A DNA stretch of 64,000 nt. It comes from Streptomyces triculaminicus. GTDB taxonomy: Bacteria > Actinomycetota > Actinomycetes > Streptomycetales > Streptomycetaceae. Location of the stretch: contig NZ_JAFMOF010000001.1 in assembly GCF_017349075.1 (NCBI RefSeq), positions 2,046,001 through 2,110,000 on the forward strand, given 5' to 3'. The notes under the pieces are model-generated. The model had not been told where the DNA came from. It made no database searches and saw nothing but the letters and a program-made list of their open reading frames with translations. Of the stretch, positions 26,511-37,706 are shown piece after piece (positions within the stretch are counted from its first letter, which is position 1; each line of letters begins with the position of its first letter). Made by a program: the position numbers and the translations under genes.

Positions 26511-26539
26511 TTGTCGCCGCCGGAGGCCCTTCCTAGGCT
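26511..26539 (+). promoter_or_regulatory. Promoter with -35 TTGTCG and -10 TAGGCT
   Basis: TTGTCG (26511-26516) and TAGGCT (26534-26539) are 17 bases apart. This is a good match to the housekeeping HrdB promoter form of Streptomyces. It points into the structured region, away from the PAS gene. Confidence 0.6.
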
Positions 26540-26572
26540 GTCCCGTACACGAGAAGGGAGGTGGTTCGGGAC

Positions 26573-26611
26573 ATGATTTCTTTCCGGACGCGTGAGGTGA
26601 CTGCGGGCTAG
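26573..26611 (+). CDS. 12-codon leader-like small ORF
   Basis: ATG at 26573 with a strong ribosome-binding site (GGGAGG, 26556-26561) encodes MISFRTREVTAG and stops at TAG (26609-26611). Its last codons form the 5' side of the 9-bp stem 26596-26604/26662-26670, so a translating ribosome would open that stem, as in attenuator leaders. The frame after the TAG stays open for 41 more codons, to a TAG at 26735. No downstream plus-strand gene is close enough to be an obvious target. Confidence 0.45.
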   Translation: MISFRTREVTAG

Positions 26612-26751
26612 CGCCCGTCGTCGCGTATCTACGCAGCGCCGGCTCCGCCGGCCAATCCCAGGCAGTCACCCGATCCGTGGGCCGCCGAGTCGTCCGCTCG
26701 GCACCACCACGCTCGCGCTGTGCGAGTGCGGCGGTAGCGGCCCACGGATCG
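26596..26751 (+). ncRNA. Candidate structured RNA with two adjacent multi-branched stems
   Basis: Stem A: GGTGACTGC (26596-26604) pairs perfectly with 26662-26670 and encloses hairpins GGGC/GCCC (26605-26616) and GCCGGC/GCCGGC (26638-26652). Stem B starts at the next base: CGATCCGTGGGCCGC (26671-26685) pairs perfectly with 26737-26751 and encloses hairpins CGAG/CTCG (26686-26700) and CTCGC/GCGAG (26712-26726). Two abutting long helices, each closing a small multiloop, behind a promoter indicate a functional RNA rather than spacer. I do not recognise a named family. Confidence 0.6.
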
Positions 26752-26775
26752 TCTGCGTCTACCGCCGTGTGCGGT

Positions 26776-26822
26776 CGGGGCTCCGCCCCGGACCCCGGTC
26801 CTCAAACGCCGGACGGGCTGAT
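26776..26822. repeat. Dispersed Streptomyces intergenic repeat with hairpins
   Basis: CGGGGC-TCC-GCCCCG (26776-26790) followed by a CCGG...CCGG half with CTCAAACGCC. I recognise this 47-base motif from intergenic regions of many Streptomyces genomes. It may also terminate the upstream small transcript. Confidence 0.65.
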
Positions 26823-26832
26823 TCCTGCCCCT

Positions 26833-27540
26833 TCACGGGCACAGGCGCTCCACGCGCCACCCGCTGTCGCCCTCTCCCACGCCGCCGGTACGAACGTACC
26901 GCAGCCGGTCGTGCAGCCGGTTCGCCCGCCCCTGCCAGAACTCCACGGTCCGCGCCGTGACCCGGAAGCCGCCCCAGTGCGGCGGCACCGGCACCGGCTC
27001 GCCCTCCGGGAAGCGGGCCGCCATCCGCGCGTACGCCGCGTCGAGGTCCGCGCGCGAGGCCGCCACCGCGGACTGCTCGCTCGCCCAGGCGCCGATCTGC
27101 GAGCCGTAGGGCCGGGAACGGAAGTACACGGCCGTCTCCAGGGGATCCACCCGATCGGCCGTGCCCGTCACCACCACCTGACGGGCCAGCGGATACCAGG
27201 GGAAGAGCAGGGAGACGTGCGGATTGGCCGCGATCTCCCGGGCCTTGCGCGAGCCGTAGTTGGTGAAGAACACGAAGCCGCGCTCGTCGTAGCCCTTCAG
27301 CAGCACGGTCCGGGAACTGGGCCGGCCGGCCGCGTCCGCCGTGGAGACGACCATGGCGTTGGGCTCGTGCAGCTCTCCCGCGGCGGCCTCGGCGAACCAG
27401 CGCGCGAACTGCCGGTGCGGGCCGGACGCCAGTTCGTCCTCGGCGATGCCCTCGAACTCGTAGTGGCGGCGCATGGCGGCGAGGTCGTGCTCGTGTGCGT
27501 ACTCGTCGGTGTGCTCGTCGGTGTGGGACACGGGCCACAT
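26833..27540 (-). CDS. pdxH: Pyridoxamine/pyridoxine 5'-phosphate oxidase
   Basis: 235 residues. The FMN-binding split-barrel motifs are present: [30 protein letters not shown], then [26 protein letters not shown] and the C-terminal [12 protein letters not shown] ... W.VERL signature. It oxidises PNP or PMP to PLP in the cytosol. The start at 27540 is uncertain: no clear ribosome-binding site is seen, and a GTG at 27531 is an alternative. The His/Asp/Glu-rich first 18 residues ([13 protein letters not shown]) are unusual and may be species-specific. Confidence 0.95.
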   Translation of the reverse strand: MWPVSHTDEHTDEYAHEHDLAAMRRHYEFEGIAEDELASGPHRQFARWFAEAAAGELHEPNAMVVSTADAAGRPSSRTVLLKGYDERGFVFFTNYGSRKAREIAANPHVSLLFPWYPLARQVVVTGTADRVDPLETAVYFRSRPYGSQIGAWASEQSAVAASRADLDAAYARMAARFPEGEPVPVPPHWGGFRVTARTVEFWQGRANRLHDRLRYVRTGGVGEGDSGWRVERLCP

Positions 27541-27710
27541 CTTGCAGGAGCGGGCGGGGGCGGGAGAAGTCGCGTCCCCGTCAAGAGCCCCGCCGAACGC
27601 GCGGTGTGCCGGACATCACCGAGGTGTACAGCTGTGGGCCGGTTGACCAAGGGGCTATCGTTTCCGGCCCCGGCACGGCGACGGCTTTCCGCGACGGCTT
27701 TCTGCGGAGG

Positions 27711-27734
27711 CCGGGTGAACCACCGGGTGAACCA
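27711..27734. repeat. Two tandem 12-base repeats in the citrate synthase upstream region
   Basis: CCGGGTGAACCA occurs twice in a row (27711-27722, 27723-27734), about 105 bases upstream of the citrate synthase start. An imperfect 13-base tandem repeat (CGACGGCTTTCC-like) lies just before it. Direct repeats here could be regulator half-sites. Confidence 0.5.
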
Positions 27735-27837
27735 CCACCGCACGGGGCATGACCGCTTTTGACCGGGACGGACCGCGAGCCGCGCAGACGGCCCCGGTCG
27801 GCAGTCACGTGTCGAACACATCATGAGGAGCCGCCTG

Positions 27838-28938
27838 ATGTCCGACTTCGTACCCGGACTCGAAGGAGTCGTCGCGTTCGAAACGGAGATCGCCGAACCC
27901 GACAAGGAAGGCGGCTCGCTCCGCTACCGAGGCGTCGACATCGAGGACCTGGTGGGCGACGTGTCCTTCGGGAACGTCTGGGGCCTGCTGGTCGACGGAT
28001 CCTTCAACCCCGGCCTGCCGCCGGCCGAACCCTTCCCCATCCCCGTCCACTCGGGTGACATCCGCGTCGACGTCCAGTCCGCGCTCGCGATGCTCGCGCC
28101 GGTGTGGGGGCTCAAACCCCTCCTCGACATCGACGAGGCCACCGCCCGCGACAACCTCGCCCGGGCCGCCGTGATGGCCCTGTCGTACGTCGCCCAGTCG
28201 GCCCGCGGCCAGGGCCTGCCGATGGTGCCGCAGAAGGAGATCGACAAGGCGGGGACCGTCGTCGAGCGCTTCATGAAGCGCTGGCGTGGCGAGCCCGACC
28301 CCAAGCACGTCAAGGCCGTCGACGCCTACTGGACCTCGGCCGCCGAGCACGGCATGAACGCCTCCACCTTCACCGCCCGCGTCATCGCCTCGACCGGCGC
28401 CGACGTGGCCGCAGCCCTGTCCGGCGCGGTCGGCGCCATGTCCGGCCCGCTGCACGGCGGCGCGCCCTCCCGCGTCCTGGGCATGATCGAGGAGATCGAG
28501 CGCACCGGCGACGCCGTCGCCTACGTCAAGGGCGCCCTCGACCGCGGCGAACGCCTCATGGGCTTCGGCCACCGCGTCTACCGCGCCGAGGACCCCCGCG
28601 CCCGCGTCCTGCGGCGTACGGCCAAGGAGCTGGCCGCGCCGCGCTTCGAGGTCGCCGAGGCCCTGGAGAAGGCCGCCCTGGAGGAACTGCACAACCGCCG
28701 CCCGGACCGGGTGCTGGCCACCAACGTCGAGTTCTGGGCGGCCATCGTCCTGGACTTCGCCGAGGTCCCCGCGCACATGTTCACGTCGATGTTCACCTGC
28801 GCCCGTACGGCGGGCTGGAGCGCCCACATCCTGGAGCAGAAGCGCACCGGCCGCCTCGTCCGCCCCTCGGCACGCTACGTGGGCCCCGGCCCGCGCGACC
28901 CGCGCGAGGTGGAGGGCTACGGCGACATCGCGCGCTGA
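27838..28938 (+). CDS. Citrate synthase (type I fold, second-isozyme-like)
   Basis: 366 residues. Catalytic-region motifs are all present: AAEHGMNASTF (His171), GPLHGGAP (His206), MGFGHRVY (His245), and the C-terminal GRLVRPSARYVGP arginine segment. It condenses oxaloacetate and acetyl-CoA; the length and motifs also suit 2-methylcitrate synthase, so substrate range is open. Streptomyces usually carries a longer main CitA elsewhere, making this a probable second isozyme. The ATG at 27838 follows TGAGGAG. A hairpin at 28943-28973 follows. Confidence 0.93.
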   Translation: MSDFVPGLEGVVAFETEIAEPDKEGGSLRYRGVDIEDLVGDVSFGNVWGLLVDGSFNPGLPPAEPFPIPVHSGDIRVDVQSALAMLAPVWGLKPLLDIDEATARDNLARAAVMALSYVAQSARGQGLPMVPQKEIDKAGTVVERFMKRWRGEPDPKHVKAVDAYWTSAAEHGMNASTFTARVIASTGADVAAALSGAVGAMSGPLHGGAPSRVLGMIEEIERTGDAVAYVKGALDRGERLMGFGHRVYRAEDPRARVLRRTAKELAAPRFEVAEALEKAALEELHNRRPDRVLATNVEFWAAIVLDFAEVPAHMFTSMFTCARTAGWSAHILEQKRTGRLVRPSARYVGPGPRDPREVEGYGDIAR

Positions 28939-28942
28939 CGCC

Positions 28943-28973
28943 CCCTCCCGCGCCGCACGGCGTCCCCGGAGGG
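28943..28973 (+). terminator. Hairpin after the citrate synthase gene
   Basis: CCCTCC (28943-28948) pairs with GGAGGG (28968-28973) and encloses CGCCG-CA-CGGCG (28951-28962). Five bases after the stop codon; no T-run. Confidence 0.6.
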
Positions 28974-29052
28974 ATCGAACGACCCTATGACCGATGCGTG
29001 GCGGAGGAGCGGCTGCCGCCGCTCCGCCACGGGCGGATGGCAGGCTTGGTCC

Positions 29053-30084
29053 ATGCGTCCATTCCTCCCAGCCCTGGGGATCGCCGCGCTGGTCGCGCTG
29101 TCCGCCGCCCCGCCCGCGAGGGCCGTACCGGTGGCGGACGGCGATGTCCCCTCCGCCTTCACCATCCAGGACCCGAGGATCAGGGAGTCCAGCGGCCTCG
29201 CCGCGAGCCGCGCGCACCCGGGCGTGTACTGGACCCACAACGACAGCGGCGACGGCGCGAACGTCTTCGCCGTGGACAGCCGCACGGGGCGCACGGTCGC
29301 GACGGTGACGCTGGCCGGCATCGATCCCCGGGACGTGGAGGCCATCTCGGTCGGGCCGGACGGGAACATCTACCTCGGGGACATCGGCGACAACCTCGGC
29401 GGCACCTGGCCCGAGGTGTGGATCTACCGTTTCCCGGAGCCGAAGACGCTGCGCGACGCGACCGTGACACCCGTCCGCTTCACCGTCCGCTATGACGAGG
29501 GGCCGCGCGACGCGGAGTCGCTGATGGTGCATCCGAAGACGGGCCGCGTCTACATCGCCAGCAAGAAGCGTTCGGGCAAGGGCGCCCTCTACGAGGGCCC
29601 GGAGCGGCTGTCGGAGTCCGGGGTGAACACCTTCCGGCGGGTGGCGGACGTCAACGTCTGGGCCACGGACGGCGCGTTCTCCCCGGACGGCACACGGCTG
29701 GTGGTCCGCGGCTACTTCGAGGCCCGCGAGTACCGCTGGAAGGACGGCCGCCTGCAGGGCGAGGCCGGCCGGCCCACCGTCCCGCTGCAGCGGCAGGGCG
29801 AGTCCGTCACGTTCACGCCCGACGGCCGGACCCTGATGTACGGCACGGAGGGCGCCACCAGCCGCGTCACCCCCGTCGAGCTCAAGGGCGAGCTGCTGCC
29901 CGACAGCGTGCCCGAGCGCGCGGGCGCCGACGACTCCGGCAAGGGAGGCGACCCGTCCGACGGCAAGGACTCGGGCCCGGGGGGCGACGAGAGCAACCGC
30001 AACATCGCCATAGGGGCGGGCACGTTGGCGGTCGTCACCGTACTGGTCGTCGCACTGCGCCGGCTGCTGCGGCGGCGTACGTGA
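29053..30084 (+). CDS. Secreted, membrane-anchored beta-propeller-like protein
   Basis: 343 residues. A Sec signal peptide (MRPFLPALGIAALVALSAAPPARA) leads into repeats of propeller type (GPDGNIYLGDIGDN, FSPDGTRLVVRG, FTPDGRTLMYG). A Gly/Ser/Asp-rich linker and a C-terminal transmembrane helix with an RRLLRRRT tail follow. The product is probably displayed outside the membrane. Function unknown; DNSGDGANVFAVD and a GDIGDN motif could bind Ca2+. The start at 29053 is chosen because the signal peptide begins there, although the ribosome-binding site is weak. Confidence 0.82.
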   Translation: MRPFLPALGIAALVALSAAPPARAVPVADGDVPSAFTIQDPRIRESSGLAASRAHPGVYWTHNDSGDGANVFAVDSRTGRTVATVTLAGIDPRDVEAISVGPDGNIYLGDIGDNLGGTWPEVWIYRFPEPKTLRDATVTPVRFTVRYDEGPRDAESLMVHPKTGRVYIASKKRSGKGALYEGPERLSESGVNTFRRVADVNVWATDGAFSPDGTRLVVRGYFEAREYRWKDGRLQGEAGRPTVPLQRQGESVTFTPDGRTLMYGTEGATSRVTPVELKGELLPDSVPERAGADDSGKGGDPSDGKDSGPGGDESNRNIAIGAGTLAVVTVLVVALRRLLRRRT

Positions 30085-30105
30085 GCGGGGCGACCACCCG
30101 CAGGC

Positions 30106-30133
30106 CCGGGGCGAGGCTGTGTGCCCGCCCCGG
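30106..30133. terminator. Hairpin between convergent genes
   Basis: CCGGGGCG (30106-30113) pairs with CGCCCCGG (30126-30133) in the 61-base gap between the propeller gene and serC, which converge. Confidence 0.65.
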
Positions 30134-30145
30134 TCGCGGCACTGG

Positions 30146-31273
<1,128 letters not shown>

Positions 31274-31381
31274 CTAGTGCGAAAGGGAGCCGCGCGGGGG
31301 TGCCGTTCCATCGGATGAGATGTGGCTCATGCTCGCCGGGCCCTCCCCCGGCGCAGGCCGGCGGCCTGCAGGATGACGCCC

Positions 31382-34297
31382 ATGGGCACACGCGGCGGGA
31401 GTGGCGGGGACGGCGGGAGCGCCGCGCTGGAGCGGGCGTTGCGGGCGGCCGTGGGCGGCGGCGTGGACTTCACGACCACCGCCCGCGCGCTGACGACCAT
31501 GGACGCGTCGAACTACCGCCGCGTGCCGCTCGGCGTGGTCGCGCCGCGTGACGCCGACGACGTGGCGGCCGCGCTCGCCGTGTGCCGCGAGCACGGCGTG
31601 CCCGTCGTCCCGCGCGGCGGCGGCACGTCGGTCGCCGGGCAGGCGACGGGCGAAGGCGTGGTGCTGGACTTCACCCGGCACATGAACGCGATCGTCCGCC
31701 TCGATCCCGGGGAGCGCACGGCCGTGGTCCAGCCGGGCGTCGTCCTCGACACGCTGCGGGCGGCGGCGGGCGCGTACGGACTGACGTTCGGGCCCGACCC
31801 GTCCACGCACGGGCGGTGCACGCTCGGCGGGATGATCGGCAACAACGCCTGCGGGGCGCACTCCGTGGCCTGGGGCACGACGGCCGACAACGTGACCGCC
31901 CTGCGCGTGCTGACGTACGGCGGCGAGCCCGCCCGGCTCGGCCGGGGGCCGGAAGCGCTCGCCGGGCTCTCCCGAAGGCTGGCGGACGGCGTACGGGCGC
32001 TCGTACGCGAGGAGTTGGCGCTGCTGCGCACCGGGTTCCCGGACCTGCCGCGCCGGATCTCCGGCTACGCGCTGGACGCGCTGCCGCCCGAGCGGGGCTG
32101 GGACGTGGCCCGGGCCTTCACCGGCAGCGAGGGCACGCTCGGGGTGCTGACCGAGGCCACGGTCCGCCTCGTCGAGAGCCCGGGCGCCCGCGCGCTGGCG
32201 GTGCTCGGCTACCCGGACGAGAGCGCGGCGGCGGACGCGGCGCCCCGGCTCCTGCCGTACGGGCCGCTCACGGTCGAGGGGATGGCCGCCGACCTGGTGG
32301 GCGACGTCGCCGCAGCACTGCCCAGGGGCGCGGCCTGGCTGTTCGCCGAGACCGGCGGGGCGACGCCCGCCGAGGCGGCGGCGCGGGCGGCGGAGATCTG
32401 CCGGGCGGCGGTCGCCGACGGCGCCGCCGGGCACGCCGTCGTCACCGGCGACGCGGAACAGCGGGCCCTGTGGCGCGTACGGGACGACGCGGCCGGCGCC
32501 GCCACCCGGCTGCCCGGCGGCGGCGAGGCCTGGCCGGGCTGGGAGGACTGCGCGGTGCCACCGGACCGGCTCGGCGCGTATCTGCGCAACTTCCGGGCGC
32601 TGTTGGGGCGCTACGGGCTGCGCGGCGCGCCGTTCGGCCACTTCGGCGAGGGCTGCGTGCACGTACGGATCGACGTCGACCTGATGAGCGCGGACGGAGT
32701 GCGGCGCTATCGCGACTTCTCCTCCGACATGGCCGCTCTGGTGGTCGCGCACGGCGGCTCGCTGTCCGGCGAGCACGGCGACGGCCAGGCCCGGGCCGAG
32801 CTGTTGCCACGCATGTACGGAACGGACGTCGTCCGTCTCTTCGAACGCTTCAAGGACCTCTGGGATCCGGCGGGCGGCCTCAACCCCGGCATGCTCGTCC
32901 GCCCCTACCGCCTCGACGAGAACCTCCGCTTCGACGTCCTGCCCAAGCGGCCGGGGGCGGTCGACGTGGAGTTCGGCTACCCGGAGGACGGCGGCGACTT
33001 CGCGACGGCCGTCCGGCGCTGCGTGGGCGTCGCCAAGTGCCGCGACACGAGCACCGCCGGTACGGGCGTGATGTGCCCCTCGTACCGGGTCACGCGCGAG
33101 GAACGGCACTCCACCCGGGGGCGGGCCCGGCTGCTGCACGAGATGCTGGCGGGCGAGGTGGTGACCGGCGGCTGGCGGGCACCGGAGGTGCGCGACGCGC
33201 TGGACCTGTGCCTGGCCTGCAAGGGGTGCCGCCACGACTGCCCGGTGGGCGTGGACATGGCCACGTACAAGGCCGAGTTCCTGCACCACCACTACGCGCG
33301 GCGCGTGCGCCCCGCCGCGCACTACACGATGGGGTGGCTGCCGGTGTGGCTGCGCGGCGCGGCGGCCCTGCGCGCGGCGCCGGCGCTCAACGCCCTGGCA
33401 GCGGTCGGGCCGTTGGCGGCGCTCGCGAAGCGCGCCGGGGGCATCGCGCCGGAGCGCGCGCTCGTGGAGCTCGCGCGCGAGCCGTTCACGCGGTGGTGGC
33501 AGCAGCGCCCCAGGACACCGGGCGGTGGCGACGAGGTCGTCCTGTGGCCCGACACCTTCACCACCTACCTCTCCCCCGAGGCCGGACGCGCCGCCGTGGC
33601 CGTGCTCGAGGACGCCGGCTTGCGCGTCAGCGTGCCGCCCGGCCGGCCCGTGTGCTGCGGACTCACCTGGGTCTCCACCGGCCAGCTCGACCGCGCCCGG
33701 GCCGTGATGCGCCGCACCCTCGACACCCTCGCCCCCGCCCTGGCCGCCGGCCGGCCCGTCGTCGGCCTCGAACCGAGCTGCACGGCCACACTGCGCACGG
33801 ACCTGCCGGAGCTGCTTTCGGACGATCCTCGCGCCCGCCGGCTCGCCGCCTCCGTACGCACCTTCGCCCAGGCCCTGGAGGAGTTCGCCCCGCACTGGCG
33901 GCCGCCGCACATCGGCCTGCCCGTCGTCGGGCAGACCCACTGCCACCAGCACGCCGTCCTGGGCGACGAGGCCGAACGGCGGCTTCTCCAGCGCGCCGGA
34001 CTGACCGGTGGGCTCAGCGGCGGATGCTGCGGACTGGCCGGCAACTTCGGCTACGAGCGCGGCCACTTCGGCGTGTCCGCCGCCTGCGCCGAGGAGACGC
34101 TGCTGCCGTCCCTGCGGCAGGCCCCGGACGGGGCACTCGTCCTGGCCGACGGATTCTCCTGCCGCACACAGATCCAGCAGCTCGCGGGCGTCCGGGCCCG
34201 GCATCTGGCGGAGGTTCTCGCGGGAGCCTCGAGGGCGGCTTCGGGTGGCTCGTCGGGTGGTTCTTCGGGTGGCTCTGGGGCGAGAACGGGGGTGTGA
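31382..34297 (+). CDS. FAD-linked oxidase with C-terminal Fe-S domain (D-2-hydroxyacid dehydrogenase / YdiJ-like)
   Basis: About 971 residues. The N-terminal half is a PCMH/VAO flavin domain (VVPRGGGTSVAGQ, GGMIGNNACGAHSVAWG) with a C-terminal oxidase cap (GEHGDGQARAELLPRMY). Next is a ferredoxin-like Cys set (CLACKGCRHDCPVGVDM) and a CCG domain (CCGLTWVSTG, SGGCCGLAGNFGYERGHF). The same order is found in glycolate, D-lactate or D-2-hydroxyglutarate dehydrogenases that pass electrons to quinone. The Gly/Ser tail (GGSSGGSSGGS) comes from short nucleotide repeats. The ATG at 31382 is preferred (AGGA upstream); the ATG at 31373 is an alternative. Confidence 0.9.
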   Translation: MGTRGGSGGDGGSAALERALRAAVGGGVDFTTTARALTTMDASNYRRVPLGVVAPRDADDVAAALAVCREHGVPVVPRGGGTSVAGQATGEGVVLDFTRHMNAIVRLDPGERTAVVQPGVVLDTLRAAAGAYGLTFGPDPSTHGRCTLGGMIGNNACGAHSVAWGTTADNVTALRVLTYGGEPARLGRGPEALAGLSRRLADGVRALVREELALLRTGFPDLPRRISGYALDALPPERGWDVARAFTGSEGTLGVLTEATVRLVESPGARALAVLGYPDESAAADAAPRLLPYGPLTVEGMAADLVGDVAAALPRGAAWLFAETGGATPAEAAARAAEICRAAVADGAAGHAVVTGDAEQRALWRVRDDAAGAATRLPGGGEAWPGWEDCAVPPDRLGAYLRNFRALLGRYGLRGAPFGHFGEGCVHVRIDVDLMSADGVRRYRDFSSDMAALVVAHGGSLSGEHGDGQARAELLPRMYGTDVVRLFERFKDLWDPAGGLNPGMLVRPYRLDENLRFDVLPKRPGAVDVEFGYPEDGGDFATAVRRCVGVAKCRDTSTAGTGVMCPSYRVTREERHSTRGRARLLHEMLAGEVVTGGWRAPEVRDALDLCLACKGCRHDCPVGVDMATYKAEFLHHHYARRVRPAAHYTMGWLPVWLRGAAALRAAPALNALAAVGPLAALAKRAGGIAPERALVELAREPFTRWWQQRPRTPGGGDEVVLWPDTFTTYLSPEAGRAAVAVLEDAGLRVSVPPGRPVCCGLTWVSTGQLDRARAVMRRTLDTLAPALAAGRPVVGLEPSCTATLRTDLPELLSDDPRARRLAASVRTFAQALEEFAPHWRPPHIGLPVVGQTHCHQHAVLGDEAERRLLQRAGLTGGLSGGCCGLAGNFGYERGHFGVSAACAEETLLPSLRQAPDGALVLADGFSCRTQIQQLAGVRARHLAEVLAGASRAASGGSSGGSSGGSGARTGV

Positions 34298-34329
34298 CGG
34301 GCGGCCTCCGCGGCTCGGCCGAAAAGCAT

Positions 34330-34343
34330 GCAAGCACGCTTGC
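34330..34343. promoter_or_regulatory. TetR-type operator palindrome upstream of the AtuA-like operon
   Basis: GCAAGC-AC-GCTTGC, a perfect 6+6 bp palindrome within a longer partly symmetric stretch (AAGCAT...TTGCTTG), 34 bases upstream of the first gene of the acyl-CoA operon. That operon ends with a TetR gene, its likely binder. Confidence 0.7.
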
Positions 34344-34376
34344 TTGTTTTCCCGGGCGCTGCCAGCCTCCCGTGCC

Positions 34377-36076
<1,700 letters not shown>

Positions 36077-36080
<4 letters not shown>

Positions 36081-37675
36081 CCGTGCTGGCGTCCGCGCTC
36101 GACGTGACCGGCCCCGAGTACGCCGCCCACCGCTCCGCCATGCTCGACAAGCTCGCCGCCCTCGAGGCCGAGCACGCCAAGGCCGTCGCCGGCGGAGGCG
36201 AGAAGTACACCGCCCGGCACCGGGCGCGCGGCAAGCTGCTCGCCCGGGAGCGGGTGGAGCTCCTCGTCGACCCCGACACGCCGTTCCTCGAGCTCTCGCC
36301 GCTCGCCGCATGGGGCAGCGACTACGCCGTCGGCGCGTCCATCGTGACCGGCATCGGCGTGATCGAGGGCGTCGAATGCCTGATCACCGCCAACGACCCG
36401 ACCGTACGCGGCGGCGCCAGCAACCCGTGGACGCTGAAGAAGGCCCTTCGGGCCAACGAGATCGCCCACGCCAACCGGCTTCCCGTCGTCTCGCTCGTCG
36501 AGTCCGGCGGCGCCGACCTGCCGAGCCAGAAGGAGATCTTCATCCCCGGCGGCGGCCTCTTCCGCGACCTGACCCGGCTGTCCGCCGCCGGGATCCCCAC
36601 CGTGGCGGTCGTCTTCGGCAACTCCACGGCCGGCGGCGCGTACGTCCCCGGCATGTCCGACCACGTCATCATGGTCAAGGACCGCGCCAAGGTCTTCCTG
36701 GGCGGTCCGCCGCTGGTGAAGATGGCCACCGGCGAGGAGAGCGACGACGAGTCCCTGGGCGGCGCCGAGATGCACGCGCGCGTGTCCGGCCTCGCAGACT
36801 ACTTCGCCGTCGACGAGCTGGATGCGCTGCGGCAGGCCCGGCGGGTTGTTTCCCGCCTCAACTGGCGGACTGTTGCGGATCGTTCGGGGGGCGTCGAGCC
36901 GCCGCTGTACGACCAGGACGAGCTGCTCGGCATCGTGCCGGGGGATCTCAAGGTGCCCTTCGATCCGCGCGAGGTCATCGCGCGCGTGGTCGACGGGTCG
37001 GACTTCGACGAGTTCAAGCCGCTGTACGGGGCGAGCCTCGCGACCGGGTGGGCACGGCTCCACGGCTATCCCGTGGGCGTCCTCGCCAACGCGCGCGGCG
37101 TGCTCTTCAGCGAGGAGTCGCAGAAGGCCGCGCAGTTCATCCAGCTCGCGAACCAGCGCGACATCCCGCTGGTCTTCCTCCACAACACCACCGGCTACAT
37201 GGTCGGCCGCGAATACGAGCAGGGCGGCATCATCAAGCACGGCGCCATGATGATCAACGCCGTCTCCAACTCCCGGGTCCCGCACCTGTCCGTGCTGCTC
37301 GGGGCCTCGTACGGCGCCGGGCACTACGGCATGTGCGGGCGGGCGTACGACCCGAGGTTCCTCTTCGCCTGGCCCAGCGCCAAGTCCGCCGTGATGGGGC
37401 CGCAGCAGCTGGCCGGCGTGCTGTCCATCGTCGCGCGGGCCGCGGCCGCCGCGAAGGGACAGCCGTACGACGAGGAGACCGACGCCGGGCTGCGGGCCAT
37501 GGTGGAACAGCAGATCGAGGCGGAGTCCCTGCCGATGTTCCTGTCCGGCCGGCTCTACGACGACGGGGTCATCGACCCGCGCGACACGCGGACGGTGCTC
37601 GGCATGTGCCTGTCCGTCGTGCACGGCGCGCCTGTGGAAGGGGCTCGGGGTGGGTTCGGCGTCTTTCGGATGTGA
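36077..37675 (+). CDS. Acyl-CoA carboxylase carboxyltransferase (beta) subunit, MCC/GCC type
   Basis: 532 residues, with the two-lobed crotonase-like carboxyltransferase. GNSTAGGAYVPGMSD and GASYGAGHYGMCGRAYDPRF are the acyl-CoA and carboxybiotin oxyanion sites. It transfers CO2 from biotin to a branched or unsaturated acyl-CoA: 3-methylcrotonyl-CoA (leucine) or geranyl-CoA (terpenes). The AtuA neighbour favours the latter or a related acyl-CoA, but the acyl-pocket residues must be compared. GGAGG precedes the GTG start. Confidence 0.92.
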
Positions 37676-37706
37676 GGCGCCTTTCGGGCGTGAGGGGGTG
37701 CGGTCG

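Larger units (their letters stand above)
26372..26832. other. Gap between the PAS gene and pdxH holding a structured transcription unit
   Basis: 461 bases. The part near 26372-26500 is the PAS-gene promoter side. From 26511 there is a plus-strand promoter, ribosome-binding site, 12-codon ORF, two adjacent long RNA stems and a repeat with hairpins, listed separately below. Confidence 0.7.

Noticed and set aside
31315..31330. ATGAG-N6-CTCAT near the serC/oxidoreductase divergent region
   Set aside because: Only 5-bp arms with a wide spacer; expected by chance.
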